Below are positions 17,219 through 25,503 of a DNA stretch of 58,689 bases, one piece after another. The stretch spans positions 1 to 58,689 of the forward strand of contig NZ_NFIQ01000018.1 of assembly GCF_002159455.1 (NCBI RefSeq), given 5' to 3'. Position 1 is the stretch's first letter. Each line of letters starts with the position of its first letter. Made by a program: the position numbers and the translations under genes. A model generated the notes under the pieces. It made no database searches and was not told the origin of the DNA. It saw only the letters and a list, made by a program, of their open reading frames with translations. The stretch is from Flavonifractor sp. An306. GTDB taxonomy: Bacteria > Bacillota > Clostridia > Oscillospirales > Oscillospiraceae.

Positions 17219-17247
17219 TTGACTTTTGGCCCCCAAATGCATAAAAT
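17219..17247 (+). promoter_or_regulatory. Promoter for proS
   Basis: TTGACT (17219-17224), 17-base spacer, TAAAAT (17242-17247); near consensus. There is no T-box between it and the gene (47 bases). Confidence 0.8.
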
Positions 17248-17294
17248 AGGGAGAACCCACGTTGTATTTTTTAATAAAGGATTGAGATAGAGTT

Positions 17295-18734
17295 ATGGCA
17301 CAGGACAAAAAGCAGGTGGAACAGATCACCGATATGGAGGTGGACTTTGCCAAGTGGTTCACCGATGTGTGCAAGAAGGCGGAGCTCATCGATTACTCCT
17401 CCATCAAGGGCATGTTTATCCTCCGGCCCTATGGCTACGCCATCTGGGAGAATTTCCAGAAAATTCTGGACGAGAAGTTCAAGGAGTGCGGGCATGAAAA
17501 TGTGTATCTGCCCATGCTGATCCCCGAGAGCCTGCTCCAGAAGGAGAAGGACCACGTGGAGGGCTTCGCCCCCGAGTGCGCCTGGGTGACCATGGGCGGC
17601 TCGGAGAAGCTGGAGGAGCGCTACTGCATCCGGCCCACCTCCGAGACCCTGTTCTGCGAGCACTACGCCAACATCATCCACTCCCACCGGGACCTGCCCA
17701 AGCTGTACAACCAGTGGTGCTCCGTGCTGCGGTGGGAAAAGACCTCCCGCCCCTTCCTGCGCCACCGGGAGTTCCTGTGGCAGGAGGGCCACACCATGCA
17801 CGCCACCGCCGAGGAGGCCATCGAGGAGACCGAGCGTATGTTCAACATCTACGCCGACTTCTGCGAGAACTACCTGGCCATGCCGGTGGTGAAGGGCCGC
17901 AAGACCGACAAGGAGAAATTCTCCGGCGCCGAGGCCACCTATACCGTGGAGTGCATGATGCACGACAAGAAGGCCCTCCAGGCCGGCACCTCCCACTACT
18001 TCGGCGACGGCTTCGCCCATGCCTTTGACATCACCTTCACCGGCAAGGACAACAAGCCCCACCACCCCTTCCAGACCTCCTGGGGGGTGTCCACCCGGCT
18101 CATCGGCGGCGTGATCATGACCCACGGCGACAACAACGGCTTGGTGCTGCCCCCCCGCATCGCCCCCACCCAGGTCATCATCATCCCCGTGGCCCAGCAC
18201 AAGGAGGGCGTCATCGCGGCCAACCAGGCCGTCATGGACCGCCTGAAGGCCGTCGGCATCCGGGTGAAGATGGACGTGTCCGACCAGTCCGCCGGCTGGA
18301 AGTTTGCCGAGTATGAGATGAAGGGCGTGCCCCTGCGTCTGGAGATGGGCCCCAAGGACATGGAGAAGAACCAGTGCGTGCTGGTCCGCCGGGACAACGG
18401 CGAGAAGAGCTTCGTCTCCCTGGACGGCATCGAGGAGACCGTGAAAACCATGCTGGACGCCGTGCAGCAGGGCCTGTTCGACAAGGCCAAGCGCAACCTG
18501 GAGGACAACACCTACGCCTGCTCCACCGTGAAGGAGGTCAAGGAGAAGATGGCCACCCAGGGCGGCTTCGCCAAGACCATGTGGTGCGGCGATGAGGCCT
18601 GTGAGCTGAAGATGAAGGAGATTGCCGGGGTATCCTCCCGCTGCATCCCCCTGGAGCAGGAGCACCTGGGGGACGTGTGCCCCATCTGCGGCAAGCCCGC
18701 CAAGCATATGGTGTACTGGGGCGTGGCCTACTGA
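17295..18734 (+). CDS. proS: Prolyl-tRNA synthetase, short (archaeal/eukaryote-like) form
   Basis: Charges tRNA-Pro in the cytoplasm. It has 479 residues and no INS editing domain, so it belongs to the short class rather than the ~570-residue bacterial form. Class II motifs: motif 1 region [15 protein letters not shown], motif 2 [20 protein letters not shown] and motif 3 in [21 protein letters not shown]. An anticodon-binding domain follows. The C-terminal domain carries paired Cys (CGDEAC and [10 protein letters not shown]), likely a zinc site, and ends in a Tyr (VYWGVAY) as is usual for this class. Monocistronic. Confidence 0.96.
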   Translation: MAQDKKQVEQITDMEVDFAKWFTDVCKKAELIDYSSIKGMFILRPYGYAIWENFQKILDEKFKECGHENVYLPMLIPESLLQKEKDHVEGFAPECAWVTMGGSEKLEERYCIRPTSETLFCEHYANIIHSHRDLPKLYNQWCSVLRWEKTSRPFLRHREFLWQEGHTMHATAEEAIEETERMFNIYADFCENYLAMPVVKGRKTDKEKFSGAEATYTVECMMHDKKALQAGTSHYFGDGFAHAFDITFTGKDNKPHHPFQTSWGVSTRLIGGVIMTHGDNNGLVLPPRIAPTQVIIIPVAQHKEGVIAANQAVMDRLKAVGIRVKMDVSDQSAGWKFAEYEMKGVPLRLEMGPKDMEKNQCVLVRRDNGEKSFVSLDGIEETVKTMLDAVQQGLFDKAKRNLEDNTYACSTVKEVKEKMATQGGFAKTMWCGDEACELKMKEIAGVSSRCIPLEQEHLGDVCPICGKPAKHMVYWGVAY

Positions 18735-18750
18735 TTGGACCGATAACCGA

Positions 18751-18788
18751 ACCGGACTGCCGAAAAAACACGTCGGCAGTCCGGTTTA
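18751..18788 (+). terminator. Intrinsic terminator after proS
   Basis: 13-bp stem ACCGGACTGCCGA/TCGGCAGTCCGGT (18751-18763 with 18773-18785), 9-base loop, short T/A-rich tail. Confidence 0.88.
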
Positions 18789-18807
18789 TAATTGTGAAAA
18801 ATTCCGG

Positions 18808-18836
18808 TTGCAATTGAAAAACGATGGGTTTATAAT
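18808..18836 (+). promoter_or_regulatory. Promoter of the shikimate operon
   Basis: TTGCAA (18808-18813), 17-base spacer, perfect TATAAT (18831-18836). It lies 240 bases before aroF, leaving room for the attenuation leader described next. Confidence 0.85.
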
Positions 18837-18868
18837 GACACCAACCTGTTACTGTGAGGGAATGTATC

Positions 18869-18970
18869 ATGGATAACCGAAGCCTCACAACTGCATCCTA
18901 TCTGTTTTCCTTTGGCTGGGCTCGATTTATGGGCGCCGGCTTTTTTGGCATGGGGAAAACAGGCGGATGA
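18869..18970 (+). CDS. Aromatic-rich leader peptide of the aro operon (33 residues)
   Basis: ATG 18869 is preceded by GAGGG (18856-18860, 8-base spacing) and lies just downstream of the expected transcription start. Residues 10-20 read SYLFSFGWARF and 25-26 are FF, so Tyr, Phe and Trp codons are crowded in mid-peptide (5 Phe, 1 Tyr, 1 Trp of 33). The next structure is a terminator right before aroF. Codons 21-23 (ATGGGCGCC, 18929-18937) can pair with terminator left-arm bases 19020-19028 (GGCGCTCAT), 9 pairs with one G-U. This is the layout of trp/phe-type attenuators. The peptide itself probably has no other role. Confidence 0.72.
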   Translation: MDNRSLTTASYLFSFGWARFMGAGFFGMGKTGG

Positions 18971-19018
18971 AGGAAATGGGCGGAGTCTTTGGGACTCTGT
19001 AGGATCCGGTTTATGCGG

Positions 19019-19054
19019 GGGCGCTCATTGAGTTCATCAATGAGCGCCCTTTTT
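19019..19054 (+). terminator. Attenuator (intrinsic terminator) before aroF
   Basis: Perfect 13-bp stem GGGCGCTCATTGA/TCAATGAGCGCCC (19019-19031 with 19037-19049), 5-base loop, TTTTT. It ends 21 bases before aroF and after the operon promoter, so read-through must be regulated. Confidence 0.9.
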
Positions 19055-19075
19055 CGTACAAGGAGGAGGAATATT

Positions 19076-20095
19076 ATGGTAGTCGTAATGAGACCGGGCA
19101 CCAGCAAGCAGGATATTGACGCGCTGGTCAACAAGCTGAAGGAACAGAATCTGGAGGTGGGCGTCACCAACGGCATCGGCTGCACCATCCTGGGCCTGGT
19201 GGGTGACACCACCGCCGTGGATATGGACAAAATCTCCATCAACCCCCATGTGGAGCGGGTTATGCGGGTGCAGGAGCCCTACAAGAAGGCCAACCGCAAG
19301 TTCCACCCGGAGGACACGGTGGTAAGTGTGGGGAACGCCAAAATTGGCGGCGGGAACTTCTCAGTCATCGCCGGACCCTGCTCGGTGGAGAGCGAGGAGC
19401 AGATCTGCGCCGTGGCGGAGGACGTGAAGCGGTCGGGGGCGGCCCTGCTCCGGGGCGGCGCCTTCAAGCCCCGCACATCCCCCTACTCCTTCCAGGGCAT
19501 GGGCGCCTCCGGCCTGGACCTGCTGATGGAGGCCCGGGAAAAAACCGGCCTGCCCATCGTCACCGAGATCATGGACCCCCGGATGGCCGACCTCTTCGAG
19601 CGGGAGGTGGACGTGGTCCAGGTGGGGGCCCGGAATATGCAGAACTTTGAGCTGCTCAAAGAGGTGGGCAAGATGAGCAAGCCCATCCTGCTCAAGCGGG
19701 GGCTGTCCAACACCTATGAGGAGTGGATCATGTCCGCCGAGTATATCATGAGCGAGGGCAACGAGAACGTGATCCTCTGCGAGCGGGGGGTGCGCACCTT
19801 CGAGACCTACACCCGCAACACCCTGGACGTGTCCGCCATCCCCGCCATCAAGCAGATGAGCCACCTGCCCATTATCGTGGATCCCTCCCATGCCGCCGGG
19901 ATGTACTGGATGGTGGAGCCCCTGGCCATGGCCGCCGTGGCCGCCGGAGCCGACGGCCTCATCATCGAGGTCCACAACGACCCCGCCCACGCCAAATGCG
20001 ACGGCCAGCAGTCCCTCACCCCCGAGAAGTTTGACCACCTGATGGGCAAGGTGTCCGCCCTGGTTGACCTGGTGGGGAAAACTTTGATAAAATAA
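19076..20095 (+). CDS. aroF: 3-deoxy-7-phosphoheptulonate synthase (DAHP synthase)
   Basis: First shikimate-pathway step: PEP plus erythrose 4-phosphate gives DAHP. ATG 19076 follows AAGGAGGAGGA (19060-19070). An N-terminal ferredoxin-like regulatory domain (about 1-70) precedes the barrel, as in the Thermotoga-type class I-beta enzymes. Barrel motifs include IAGPCSVES, FKPRTSPYSFQG, QVGARNMQNF, LLKRG, CERGVRTFE and DPSHAAG. 339 residues. Feedback control is likely through the N-terminal domain, and expression through the attenuator above. Confidence 0.96.
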   Translation: MVVVMRPGTSKQDIDALVNKLKEQNLEVGVTNGIGCTILGLVGDTTAVDMDKISINPHVERVMRVQEPYKKANRKFHPEDTVVSVGNAKIGGGNFSVIAGPCSVESEEQICAVAEDVKRSGAALLRGGAFKPRTSPYSFQGMGASGLDLLMEAREKTGLPIVTEIMDPRMADLFEREVDVVQVGARNMQNFELLKEVGKMSKPILLKRGLSNTYEEWIMSAEYIMSEGNENVILCERGVRTFETYTRNTLDVSAIPAIKQMSHLPIIVDPSHAAGMYWMVEPLAMAAVAAGADGLIIEVHNDPAHAKCDGQQSLTPEKFDHLMGKVSALVDLVGKTLIK

Positions 20096-20128
20096 AGAAT
20101 ACCGCAAAATCCCAAGGAGGACTGAGCC

Positions 20129-21193
20129 ATGAAAACCCTCACCGTATCTCTGCCGGGGCGGAGCTATGACATTCTCATTGAGCAGGGCCTGCTGGACCGG
20201 GCGGGCGAGTACTGCCGGAAGGCGCTGCCCCGGGCGGACAAGCTGTTCGTGGTCACCGACTCCACCGTGGGGCCCTTGTACCTGAAGCGGCTCATCCCTC
20301 CGCTGGAGGCCGCTGGATGGGAGACCGCCATCTGTGAGATCCCCGCCGGTGAGGCCTCCAAATGCGCCGGAGAGCTGGCCCGGCTGTGGGAGTGCATGAT
20401 GGACTTCGGCCTCACCCGCACCGACGCCGTGGTGGCCCTGGGCGGCGGCGTGGTGGGGGACCTGGCGGGCTTTGCCGCCGCCACCATCCTCCGGGGGGTG
20501 GACTTTGTGCAGCTCCCCACCACCCTCCTCTCCCAGGTGGACTCCTCCGTGGGGGGCAAGGTGGCCATCGACCTGGACCATGGCAAGAACCTGGCCGGGG
20601 CCTTCTGGCAGCCCAGGCTGGTGCTCATGGACCCGGACACCCTGGACACCCTGCCGGACGCCACCTTCGCCGACGGCATGGCGGAGGTGATCAAGTACGG
20701 CTGTATTTTCGACAGAGCCTTTTTCGATTTCCTGGCCCAGCGGCCAGATCGGGCCCAATTGATGGAGGAAATCGAACACATTTTGTATACCTGCTGCGAC
20801 TTAAAACGGAAGGTAGTGGAGGAGGACGAGCGGGACACCGGAAACCGGATGCTCCTCAACTTCGGCCACACCCTGGGCCACGCCTACGAGCTGGCGGGGC
20901 ACTATGAGACCTGGACCCACGGCCAGGCGGTGGCCGCCGGTATGGTGCGGGCCGCCGGGCTGGGGGAGCGGCTGGGGGTGACCCCCGCCGGGACGGCGGA
21001 AGCCATCGCCCGAACACTGGCCCCCCTGGGCCTGCCTGTGGAAATCCCCTGCACCCTGGCGGACTATACCGCCGCCATCGGCCTGGACAAGAAGGGGGCG
21101 GGGGCGGAGATCGCTGTGATCCTGCTGGAGGAGCTGGGCCGGGCGGTGCCCCACAGGATGCCCAAGGAAGCGCTGCTGGAGGAACTGAAATGA
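20129..21193 (+). CDS. aroB: 3-dehydroquinate synthase
   Basis: Turns DAHP into 3-dehydroquinate, using NAD and a metal. The NAD-binding loop is GGGVVGDLAGFAAA. Substrate and metal residues lie in LPTTLLSQVDSSVGGKVAID, GMAEVIKYG, NFGHTLGHAYE and THGQAVAAGM. 354 residues, normal length. The start is supported by AAGGAGGACTGAGCC. It overlaps aroA by 4 bases (ATGA). Confidence 0.97.
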   Translation: MKTLTVSLPGRSYDILIEQGLLDRAGEYCRKALPRADKLFVVTDSTVGPLYLKRLIPPLEAAGWETAICEIPAGEASKCAGELARLWECMMDFGLTRTDAVVALGGGVVGDLAGFAAATILRGVDFVQLPTTLLSQVDSSVGGKVAIDLDHGKNLAGAFWQPRLVLMDPDTLDTLPDATFADGMAEVIKYGCIFDRAFFDFLAQRPDRAQLMEEIEHILYTCCDLKRKVVEEDERDTGNRMLLNFGHTLGHAYELAGHYETWTHGQAVAAGMVRAAGLGERLGVTPAGTAEAIARTLAPLGLPVEIPCTLADYTAAIGLDKKGAGAEIAVILLEELGRAVPHRMPKEALLEELK

Positions 21194-22365
21194 ACGTGAC
21201 CATCACGCCGGGGCCCCTGGCGGGGGCCATCACCCCTCCCCCATCCAAGTCCCAGGCCCACCGGCTGCTCATCGCCGCCGCCCTGGGGACGGGAGAGAGC
21301 CATATCGAAAATCTGGCCCACTCCCAGGACATCGACGCCACCCTCCGGTGCATGGCGGCCCTGAAAGCGCCGGGGGACGGCCTGCCCGAGCTGGACTGCG
21401 GGGAGAGCGGCTCCACCCTGCGCTTTCTCATCCCGGTGGCCCTGGCCCTCCGGGGCGGCGGGAAATTCACCGGCCACGGGCGGCTGATGGAGCGGCCCCA
21501 GGAGCCCTATTTTGCCATCTTTCGGGAAAAGGGCATCTCCTATGAACAGCGGGACGGCGTGCTGACGGTGCGGGGACGGCTCACCCCCGGGGACTACACC
21601 CTGCCGGGGGACGTGTCCTCCCAGTTTGTCACCGGGCTGCTGTACGCCCTGCCCCTGTTGGAAAGGGACAGCCGGATCCTGCTGACCACCCCCCTGGAAT
21701 CCCGGGGGTATATCGACATGACCCTGGACGCTCTGGAGCAGTTCGGGGTAAAGGCGGTGTACGATGGAGACCGCGCCTTCCGGGTGCCGGGAAACCAGAG
21801 CTACCGGCCCCGGGACCTGACCATTGAGGCCGACTGGTCCAACGCCGCCTTCTGGTACGCCGCGCAGTTTGTGGGCTGCGACCTGGAGATTGGGGGGCTC
21901 AACGCCTTCTCCGCCCAGGGGGATATGCGCATCGTGCCCTATTTTGTGAAATTGCAGGGGAAGGGCCCGGTGGACCTGGACGTGAGCCAGTGTCCCGACC
22001 TGGTGCCCCCCCTGGCCGCCATGGCCGCCCTGCGGGGGGGCGAGACCACCCGCATCGTCAACGCCGCCCGGCTGCGCATCAAGGAGAGCGACCGGCTGGC
22101 GGCGGTGACCCAGGTGCTCAATGCCCTGGGAGGCCGGGTGGAGGAGCATGAGGACCATCTGGTGATCCACGGAATGGACCATCTGGCGGGGGGCGTCACG
22201 GTCTCCGGCCACAACGATCACCGCATCGCCATGATGGCGGCCATCGCCGCCATCCGGTGCCAAGGCCCGGTGACCATCACCGGTGCGGAGTGCGTGAAAA
22301 AGTCCTACCCGGATTTCTGGGAGGATTACCGCAGTTTGGGGGGAAGATACACATGCGACACATGA
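21190..22365 (+). CDS. aroA: 3-phosphoshikimate 1-carboxyvinyltransferase (EPSP synthase)
   Basis: Transfers enolpyruvyl from PEP to shikimate 3-phosphate. Shows PPSKSQAHRLLIAAAL (Lys of the PEP site), DCGESGSTLRFLIPVAL, GDVSSQFVTGLL and IKESDRL. 391 residues, slightly short of the ~427 of E. coli AroA. In the stretch LIPVALALRGGGKFTGHGRLMERP the family GxxRxxxRP segment is present with a local change. The start overlaps the aroB stop. Confidence 0.95.
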   Translation: MNVTITPGPLAGAITPPPSKSQAHRLLIAAALGTGESHIENLAHSQDIDATLRCMAALKAPGDGLPELDCGESGSTLRFLIPVALALRGGGKFTGHGRLMERPQEPYFAIFREKGISYEQRDGVLTVRGRLTPGDYTLPGDVSSQFVTGLLYALPLLERDSRILLTTPLESRGYIDMTLDALEQFGVKAVYDGDRAFRVPGNQSYRPRDLTIEADWSNAAFWYAAQFVGCDLEIGGLNAFSAQGDMRIVPYFVKLQGKGPVDLDVSQCPDLVPPLAAMAALRGGETTRIVNAARLRIKESDRLAAVTQVLNALGGRVEEHEDHLVIHGMDHLAGGVTVSGHNDHRIAMMAAIAAIRCQGPVTITGAECVKKSYPDFWEDYRSLGGRYTCDT

Positions 22366-23396
22366 TTTTCGGCGAGTCCCACGGCCCGGCCATCGGCGTG
22401 GTGCTGGAGGGGGTGCCCGCCGGGCTGGAGCTGGATCTGGAGCGGGTCCAGTGGGAGCTGGACCGGCGGCGGCCGGGGAAGGACCCCACCGCCACCGCCC
22501 GGAAGGAGGCCGACCGGGTGGAGGTGCTCTCCGGCCTCTTTGAGGGCAAGACCACCGGCGCCCCCCTGGCTATGGTGATCTACAATTCCGACCAGCGCTC
22601 CAGGGACTACGAGTCCATCCGCTACACCCCCCGGCCCGGCCACGGGGACTACGCCGGGTTCATCAAGAGCCGGGGCGCCCAGGACTACCGGGGCGGCGGC
22701 CACTTCTCCGGCCGGCTCACCGCCCCCCTGACGGCGGCGGGGGCGGTGGCCAAGCAGGTGCTGGCCCGGAAGGGGGTCTGGGTGGGGGCCCATATCAGCT
22801 CCATCTACGGCATCTGCGACGCCCCTCTGGGAGAGCTGGAGGAGATGAAGGACGTGGTCAATAAGCCCTTCCCTGTGCTGAGCGACGCCAAGGGGGAGGA
22901 GATGCGCCAGGCCATCCTGGAGGCCAAGGAGCAGCAGGACAGCGTGGGGGGCGCCATTGAGTGCGCCGTCTACGGCCTGCCCGCCGGGCTGGGGGCCCCC
23001 GACTTCGGCTGCAACGTGGAGGGGATTTTCGCCCAGTACCTGTTTGCCGTGCCCGCCGTCAAGGGCGTGGACTTCGGAGCGGGGGCGGCCTTCTCCCTCA
23101 TGCGGGGCAGTGAGGCTAACGACCCCTTTGCCGTGGAGGACGGCAGGGTGGTCACCACCACCAACCACGCCGGAGGGGTCAACGGCGGCATCACCAACGG
23201 TATGCCGGTGGTGTTTGAGGCCACCATCCGCCCCACCCCCTCCATCTCCCTGCCCCAGCAGAGCGTGGACCTGCGCACCGGGGAGGAGACCGAAATTGAA
23301 ATCCACGGCCGTCATGACCCCTGTATCGTCCCCCGGGCGGTGCCGGTGATCGAGGCCGCCGCCGCCCTGGCCGCCTGCGCGGTGCTGGGCATCTGA
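22353..23396 (+). CDS. aroC: Chorismate synthase
   Basis: FMN-dependent last common step to chorismate. ATG 22353 overlaps aroA by 13 bases and is preceded by GGGGGGAAGA; the protein starts MRHMIFGESHGPAIG, which fits the family N terminus. Other motifs: RRRPGKDPTATARKEADRV, TPRPGHGDYAG, YRGGGHFSGRLTA, GSEANDPF, NHAGGVNGGITNG and RHDPCIVPRAVPV. 347 residues. The downstream ATG at 22362 is a less likely start. Confidence 0.96.
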   Translation: MRHMIFGESHGPAIGVVLEGVPAGLELDLERVQWELDRRRPGKDPTATARKEADRVEVLSGLFEGKTTGAPLAMVIYNSDQRSRDYESIRYTPRPGHGDYAGFIKSRGAQDYRGGGHFSGRLTAPLTAAGAVAKQVLARKGVWVGAHISSIYGICDAPLGELEEMKDVVNKPFPVLSDAKGEEMRQAILEAKEQQDSVGGAIECAVYGLPAGLGAPDFGCNVEGIFAQYLFAVPAVKGVDFGAGAAFSLMRGSEANDPFAVEDGRVVTTTNHAGGVNGGITNGMPVVFEATIRPTPSISLPQQSVDLRTGEETEIEIHGRHDPCIVPRAVPVIEAAAALAACAVLGI

Positions 23397-23410
23397 GGGG
23401 AGAGGGAGAC

Positions 23411-24568
23411 ATGACGGAGTTAGAGCAATACCGGCAGGAGATCGACCGCATTGACGCCCAGCTGGTCCAGCTGTTTCTGGAGCGGATGGCCGTCACCGGC
23501 AAGGTGGGGGAATACAAGCGGCGAGCGGGCATCCCGGTGCTGGACGCCGGCCGGGAGAAGCAGGTGATCGCCGCCAAGACCGCCCTCACCGACGACCCCG
23601 CCCGGAAGGCGGATATCGCCGCCCTGTACGAGAGCATCATGGCCATCTCCCGCCGACAGCAGCGCCATCTGGTCCGCGAGGGGGCGGAGGACGCAGGCTA
23701 CGCCGCCTGGCTGGCCGACCGGGCCCGGACCAGGGAGCCGGTGGCCCGTCCCCGGGTGGTATACCAGGGGGAGCCGGGCTGCTACAGCGAGGAGGCCGCC
23801 GCCGGCTTCTTCGGGGACGGGGTGGACAGTAAGGGCCTGCCCTGGTTCAACGACGTGTTCGCCGCCCTGGACCGGGGGGAGGCCGACTACGCCGTGGTGC
23901 CGGTGGAGAACTCCTCCACCGGGTCCATCCGGCAGGTGTACGACCTGATGGCCCAGTACCACTATTTTATTGTGGGAGAGTGGCAGGTGAAGGTGGAGCA
24001 CTGCCTCATGGCTCTGCCGGGGGTGGGCCTGGACCGGATCAGGACCGTCTACTCCCATGAGCAGGGCCTGATGCAGTGTGAAAAGTACCTGGACGCCCAC
24101 CGGGACTGGGCCCGGGCGCCCACTCTGGACACCGCCGGCTCGGCCAAGCTGGTGGCCGAGACCGGGGACCCCACCGCCGCCGCCATCTGCTCCCGCCGGG
24201 CGGCCAGGCTCTACGGCCTGAACATCCTGGCGGAGGGGGTCAACTACAACAGCATGAACCACACCCGGTTTGCGGTGGTCTCCCCCGCCCCCGAACTGCG
24301 GCCCGGCCGGGACAAGATCAGCGCCATGTTCCGCCTGCCCCACCAGAGCGGCTCCCTCCACGAGATTCTGACCATCTTCGCCGTCCAGGGCTTCAATCTG
24401 CTGAAAATCGAGTCCCGGCCCATCCCCGGCCGGGGGTGGGAGTACCTGTTCTTCCTGGACTTCACCGGCGACCTGGCCGCTGACGGCATGGACGGGGTGC
24501 TCCACGAGCTGAGCCAGCTGGCGGCGGAGTTCCGCATTCTGGGCAACTACCGGGGGTATGAGGGATGA
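23411..24568 (+). CDS. pheA: Bifunctional chorismate mutase/prephenate dehydratase (P-protein)
   Basis: Chorismate to prephenate to phenylpyruvate, the phenylalanine branch. Domains in order: AroQ-type chorismate mutase (about 1-90, YRQEIDRIDAQLVQLFLERM), prephenate dehydratase (about 115-290, YQGEPGCYSEEAA, VVPVENSSTGSIRQVYDLM, and a VNYNSMNHTRFAVVS segment in place of the usual NxTRF) and an ACT domain (about 305-380, HQSGSLHEILTIFAVQGFNLLKIESRP) for Phe feedback. 385 residues. GGGGAGAGGGAGAC precedes the start. No tyrA is in the operon. Confidence 0.95.
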   Translation: MTELEQYRQEIDRIDAQLVQLFLERMAVTGKVGEYKRRAGIPVLDAGREKQVIAAKTALTDDPARKADIAALYESIMAISRRQQRHLVREGAEDAGYAAWLADRARTREPVARPRVVYQGEPGCYSEEAAAGFFGDGVDSKGLPWFNDVFAALDRGEADYAVVPVENSSTGSIRQVYDLMAQYHYFIVGEWQVKVEHCLMALPGVGLDRIRTVYSHEQGLMQCEKYLDAHRDWARAPTLDTAGSAKLVAETGDPTAAAICSRRAARLYGLNILAEGVNYNSMNHTRFAVVSPAPELRPGRDKISAMFRLPHQSGSLHEILTIFAVQGFNLLKIESRPIPGRGWEYLFFLDFTGDLAADGMDGVLHELSQLAAEFRILGNYRGYEG

Positions 24569-25062
24569 ACGGCAATGTGGTGCTCATCGGCATGATGGGC
24601 TGCGGCAAGACCACAGTGGGGGGCCTGCTGGCCCAACAGCTGGGCTTCACCTTCGTGGACACCGACCAGTACATTGAAACGGCCCTGGGCCGCTCCATCC
24701 CCGATCTCTTTGCCCGGGAGGGGGAGGCCTTCTTCCGGGAACGGGAGGGGGAGGCGGCAGAAAAGCTGGCCCGGGAGACGGGTCAGGTCATCGCCTGCGG
24801 CGGCGGCCTGCCCACCCGGAGCGATTCCATCGCTCCCCTGAAAGAGACGGGTACGGTGGTCTTTCTCCGCCGGGAGCCGGGCGAGATCTACGACAGCGTA
24901 TCCATGGGGGGCCGCCCCCTGGGCCAGCAGGGCAGGGCCGCTTTTCTGGAGCGGTACGCCCGGCGGGAGCCCATCTATCTGCGGTGGGCCGACCACGTTG
25001 TGGACGTGGGGGCCACGCCGCAGCAGACCATGAAACAGATTCTGGAGGTGCTGGAGCAATGA
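24565..25062 (+). CDS. aroK: Shikimate kinase
   Basis: Phosphorylates shikimate with ATP. Walker A is [15 protein letters not shown], shikimate-site Asp lies in FVDTDQYIE, Arg in [13 protein letters not shown] and the GGG motif in [10 protein letters not shown]. 165 residues, normal for the single-domain enzyme. It overlaps pheA by ATGA and aroQ in the same way. Confidence 0.95.
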   Translation: MNGNVVLIGMMGCGKTTVGGLLAQQLGFTFVDTDQYIETALGRSIPDLFAREGEAFFREREGEAAEKLARETGQVIACGGGLPTRSDSIAPLKETGTVVFLRREPGEIYDSVSMGGRPLGQQGRAAFLERYARREPIYLRWADHVVDVGATPQQTMKQILEVLEQ

Positions 25063-25490
25063 AATTTCTGGTGCTGAACGGCCCCAACCTGAACCTGCTG
25101 GGCCAGCGGGAGCCGGGAATCTATGGGGAGAATACCTACGAGAGCCTGTGCAAACGGTTGGAGGAGTTCGCCGCCGCCCACGGCTCCACGGCGGACTGCA
25201 TCCAGTCCAACCACGAGGGGGCCCTCATTGACGCCATCCACGCCGCCCAGGGGAAGTACGACGCCATTGTCATGAATCCCGGGGCCTACACCCACTACTC
25301 CTACGCCATTCTGGACGCCCTGAAGGCGGTGGATGTGCCCTGCATCGAGGTCCACATCTCCAACGTCCACCAGCGGGAGGAGTTCCGGCACAAGAGCGTC
25401 ACCGCCCCCGCCTGCGTGGGCCAGATCTGCGGCCTGGGCCTGTACGGCTACGAGGCGGCTATCCGTTATTTTTTGGAGACGGCGCATTGA
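25059..25490 (+). CDS. aroQ: 3-dehydroquinate dehydratase, type II
   Basis: Dehydrates 3-dehydroquinate to 3-dehydroshikimate. The ATG overlaps the aroK stop and gives [20 protein letters not shown], the standard N terminus with the catalytic Arg and the following GIYG Tyr. Also [24 protein letters not shown] and [17 protein letters not shown]. 143 residues, as expected for the dodecameric type II enzyme. Confidence 0.97.
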   Translation: MKFLVLNGPNLNLLGQREPGIYGENTYESLCKRLEEFAAAHGSTADCIQSNHEGALIDAIHAAQGKYDAIVMNPGAYTHYSYAILDALKAVDVPCIEVHISNVHQREEFRHKSVTAPACVGQICGLGLYGYEAAIRYFLETAH

Positions 25491-25503
25491 TAAAGGAGAT
25501 GTT

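Noticed and set aside
18837-19075. T-box riboswitch before aroF
   Set aside because: No AGGGTGGNACCGCG-type motif and no specifier-loop layout; the leader-peptide model fits better.
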